From Akkermansia muciniphila (GTDB lineage Bacteria; Verrucomicrobiota; Verrucomicrobiia; Limisphaerales; UBA9464): DNA of 64,000 bases. Position numbers and translations under genes: made by a program. The notes under the pieces were generated by a model. That model worked only from the letters and a program-made list of their open reading frames with translations. It was not told the DNA's origin and ran no database searches. Below are positions 63,870-64,000 of this stretch, one piece after another. The first letter of the stretch is position 1; each line of letters begins with the position of its first letter. Location of the stretch: positions 48,806 to 112,805 of the forward strand of contig CAMAUY010000002.1 in assembly GCA_945861565.1 (NCBI GenBank). Reading direction: 5' to 3'.

Positions 63870-64000
63870 AAACCGTGTGAAAGTGCCGATTTGAAAACCG
63901 CACAGTGATTGAGGGGTATTTCCGAGATGGGCGAGGGCGACGCTGGGTTCGCCGCCCCCGCCGAGGTGCGGCCTTCTTTATTCGGGATTCTCGATCTGGT
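63867..64000. mobile_element. Possible insertion-element end at window edge
   Basis: TGAAAACCG occurs twice (63867-63875 and 63892-63900), with GTGAAAGTGCCGATT between the copies. It lies immediately after the point where the haloperoxidase-like frame loses homology. Repeated short terminal motifs of this kind remind me of IS21-type ends. No transposase is visible before the window ends at 64000, so the call is tentative. Confidence 0.4.

Overview
The window looks like a chromosome segment of a Verrucomicrobiota bacterium, most plausibly a Pedosphaera/Limisphaera-like lineage. This is inferred from gene content, not from a marker tree. The evidence is several type II secretion-like prepilins with the FTLIELLVV leader and an H-X9-DG tail, Ig-repeat secreted proteins ending in a 'FWRVR/YYRAR' style C-terminus, a Tat-type Gfo/Idh/MocA oxidoreductase beside a DUF6807 protein, an exosortase/EpsI pair, and a moderately high GC content. 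No rRNA, tRNA or CRISPR array was recognised.

Left part (1-17.5 kb): a partial ExbB/TolQ proton channel, recA, and then a tight four-gene plus-strand operon. That operon encodes a DUF3570 outer-membrane barrel, an ApbE flavin transferase, a Tat-type TlpA thioredoxin and a tiny DUF4266 lipoprotein ending in GGGGCGCN. It is the most interesting system here. Next come an Ig-repeat protein, metF, polX, two tandem-duplicated prepilins, a Gfo/Idh oxidoreductase with DUF6807, msrP, an unusual subtilase and a GYF_2-RDD membrane protein.

Core housekeeping block (17.5-29.1 kb): a long minus-strand run reading PepSY-TM, M42 peptidase, pnp (with a duplicated S1 domain), rpsO, dxs, xseB, a LysM protein, pyrB, pyrR and a small conserved protein. 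It is followed by plus-strand fabD-fabG.

Secreted and metabolic block (29.2-46.3 kb): a minus-strand operon of a phage-tail-like repeat protein (split by one in-frame stop), an M4 metalloprotease and a small secreted protein. Divergent from it lie a giant beta-rich secreted protein, purine nucleoside phosphorylase, an AIM24-family protein, a type II topoisomerase B/A pair, a renalase-like oxidoreductase, a YqjF/DUF2071 protein and an AAA/DUF4143 ATPase.

Decayed accessory stretch (46.3-55.1 kb): transposase remains, intergenic palindromic repeats, a nonsense-mutated nucleotidyltransferase with an intact partner, a frameshifted prepilin, a VapC remnant and a decayed copy of the 3' end of the nearby flavin oxidase gene. 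Intact genes among these are an NHL propeller protein, a helical lipoprotein, exosortase plus EpsI, a covalent-flavin amine oxidase and a methyltransferase.

Right part (55.1-64 kb): a Bat (aerotolerance-type) operon encoding DUF58, DUF4381-like, BatA, a BatB-BatC fusion, BatD and BatE, mostly joined by ATGA overlaps and lacking the usual upstream MoxR ATPase. After it come a GNAT acetyltransferase, an aminotransferase fragment, and a vanadium-haloperoxidase-like gene that breaks off near sequence resembling an insertion-element end at the window edge.
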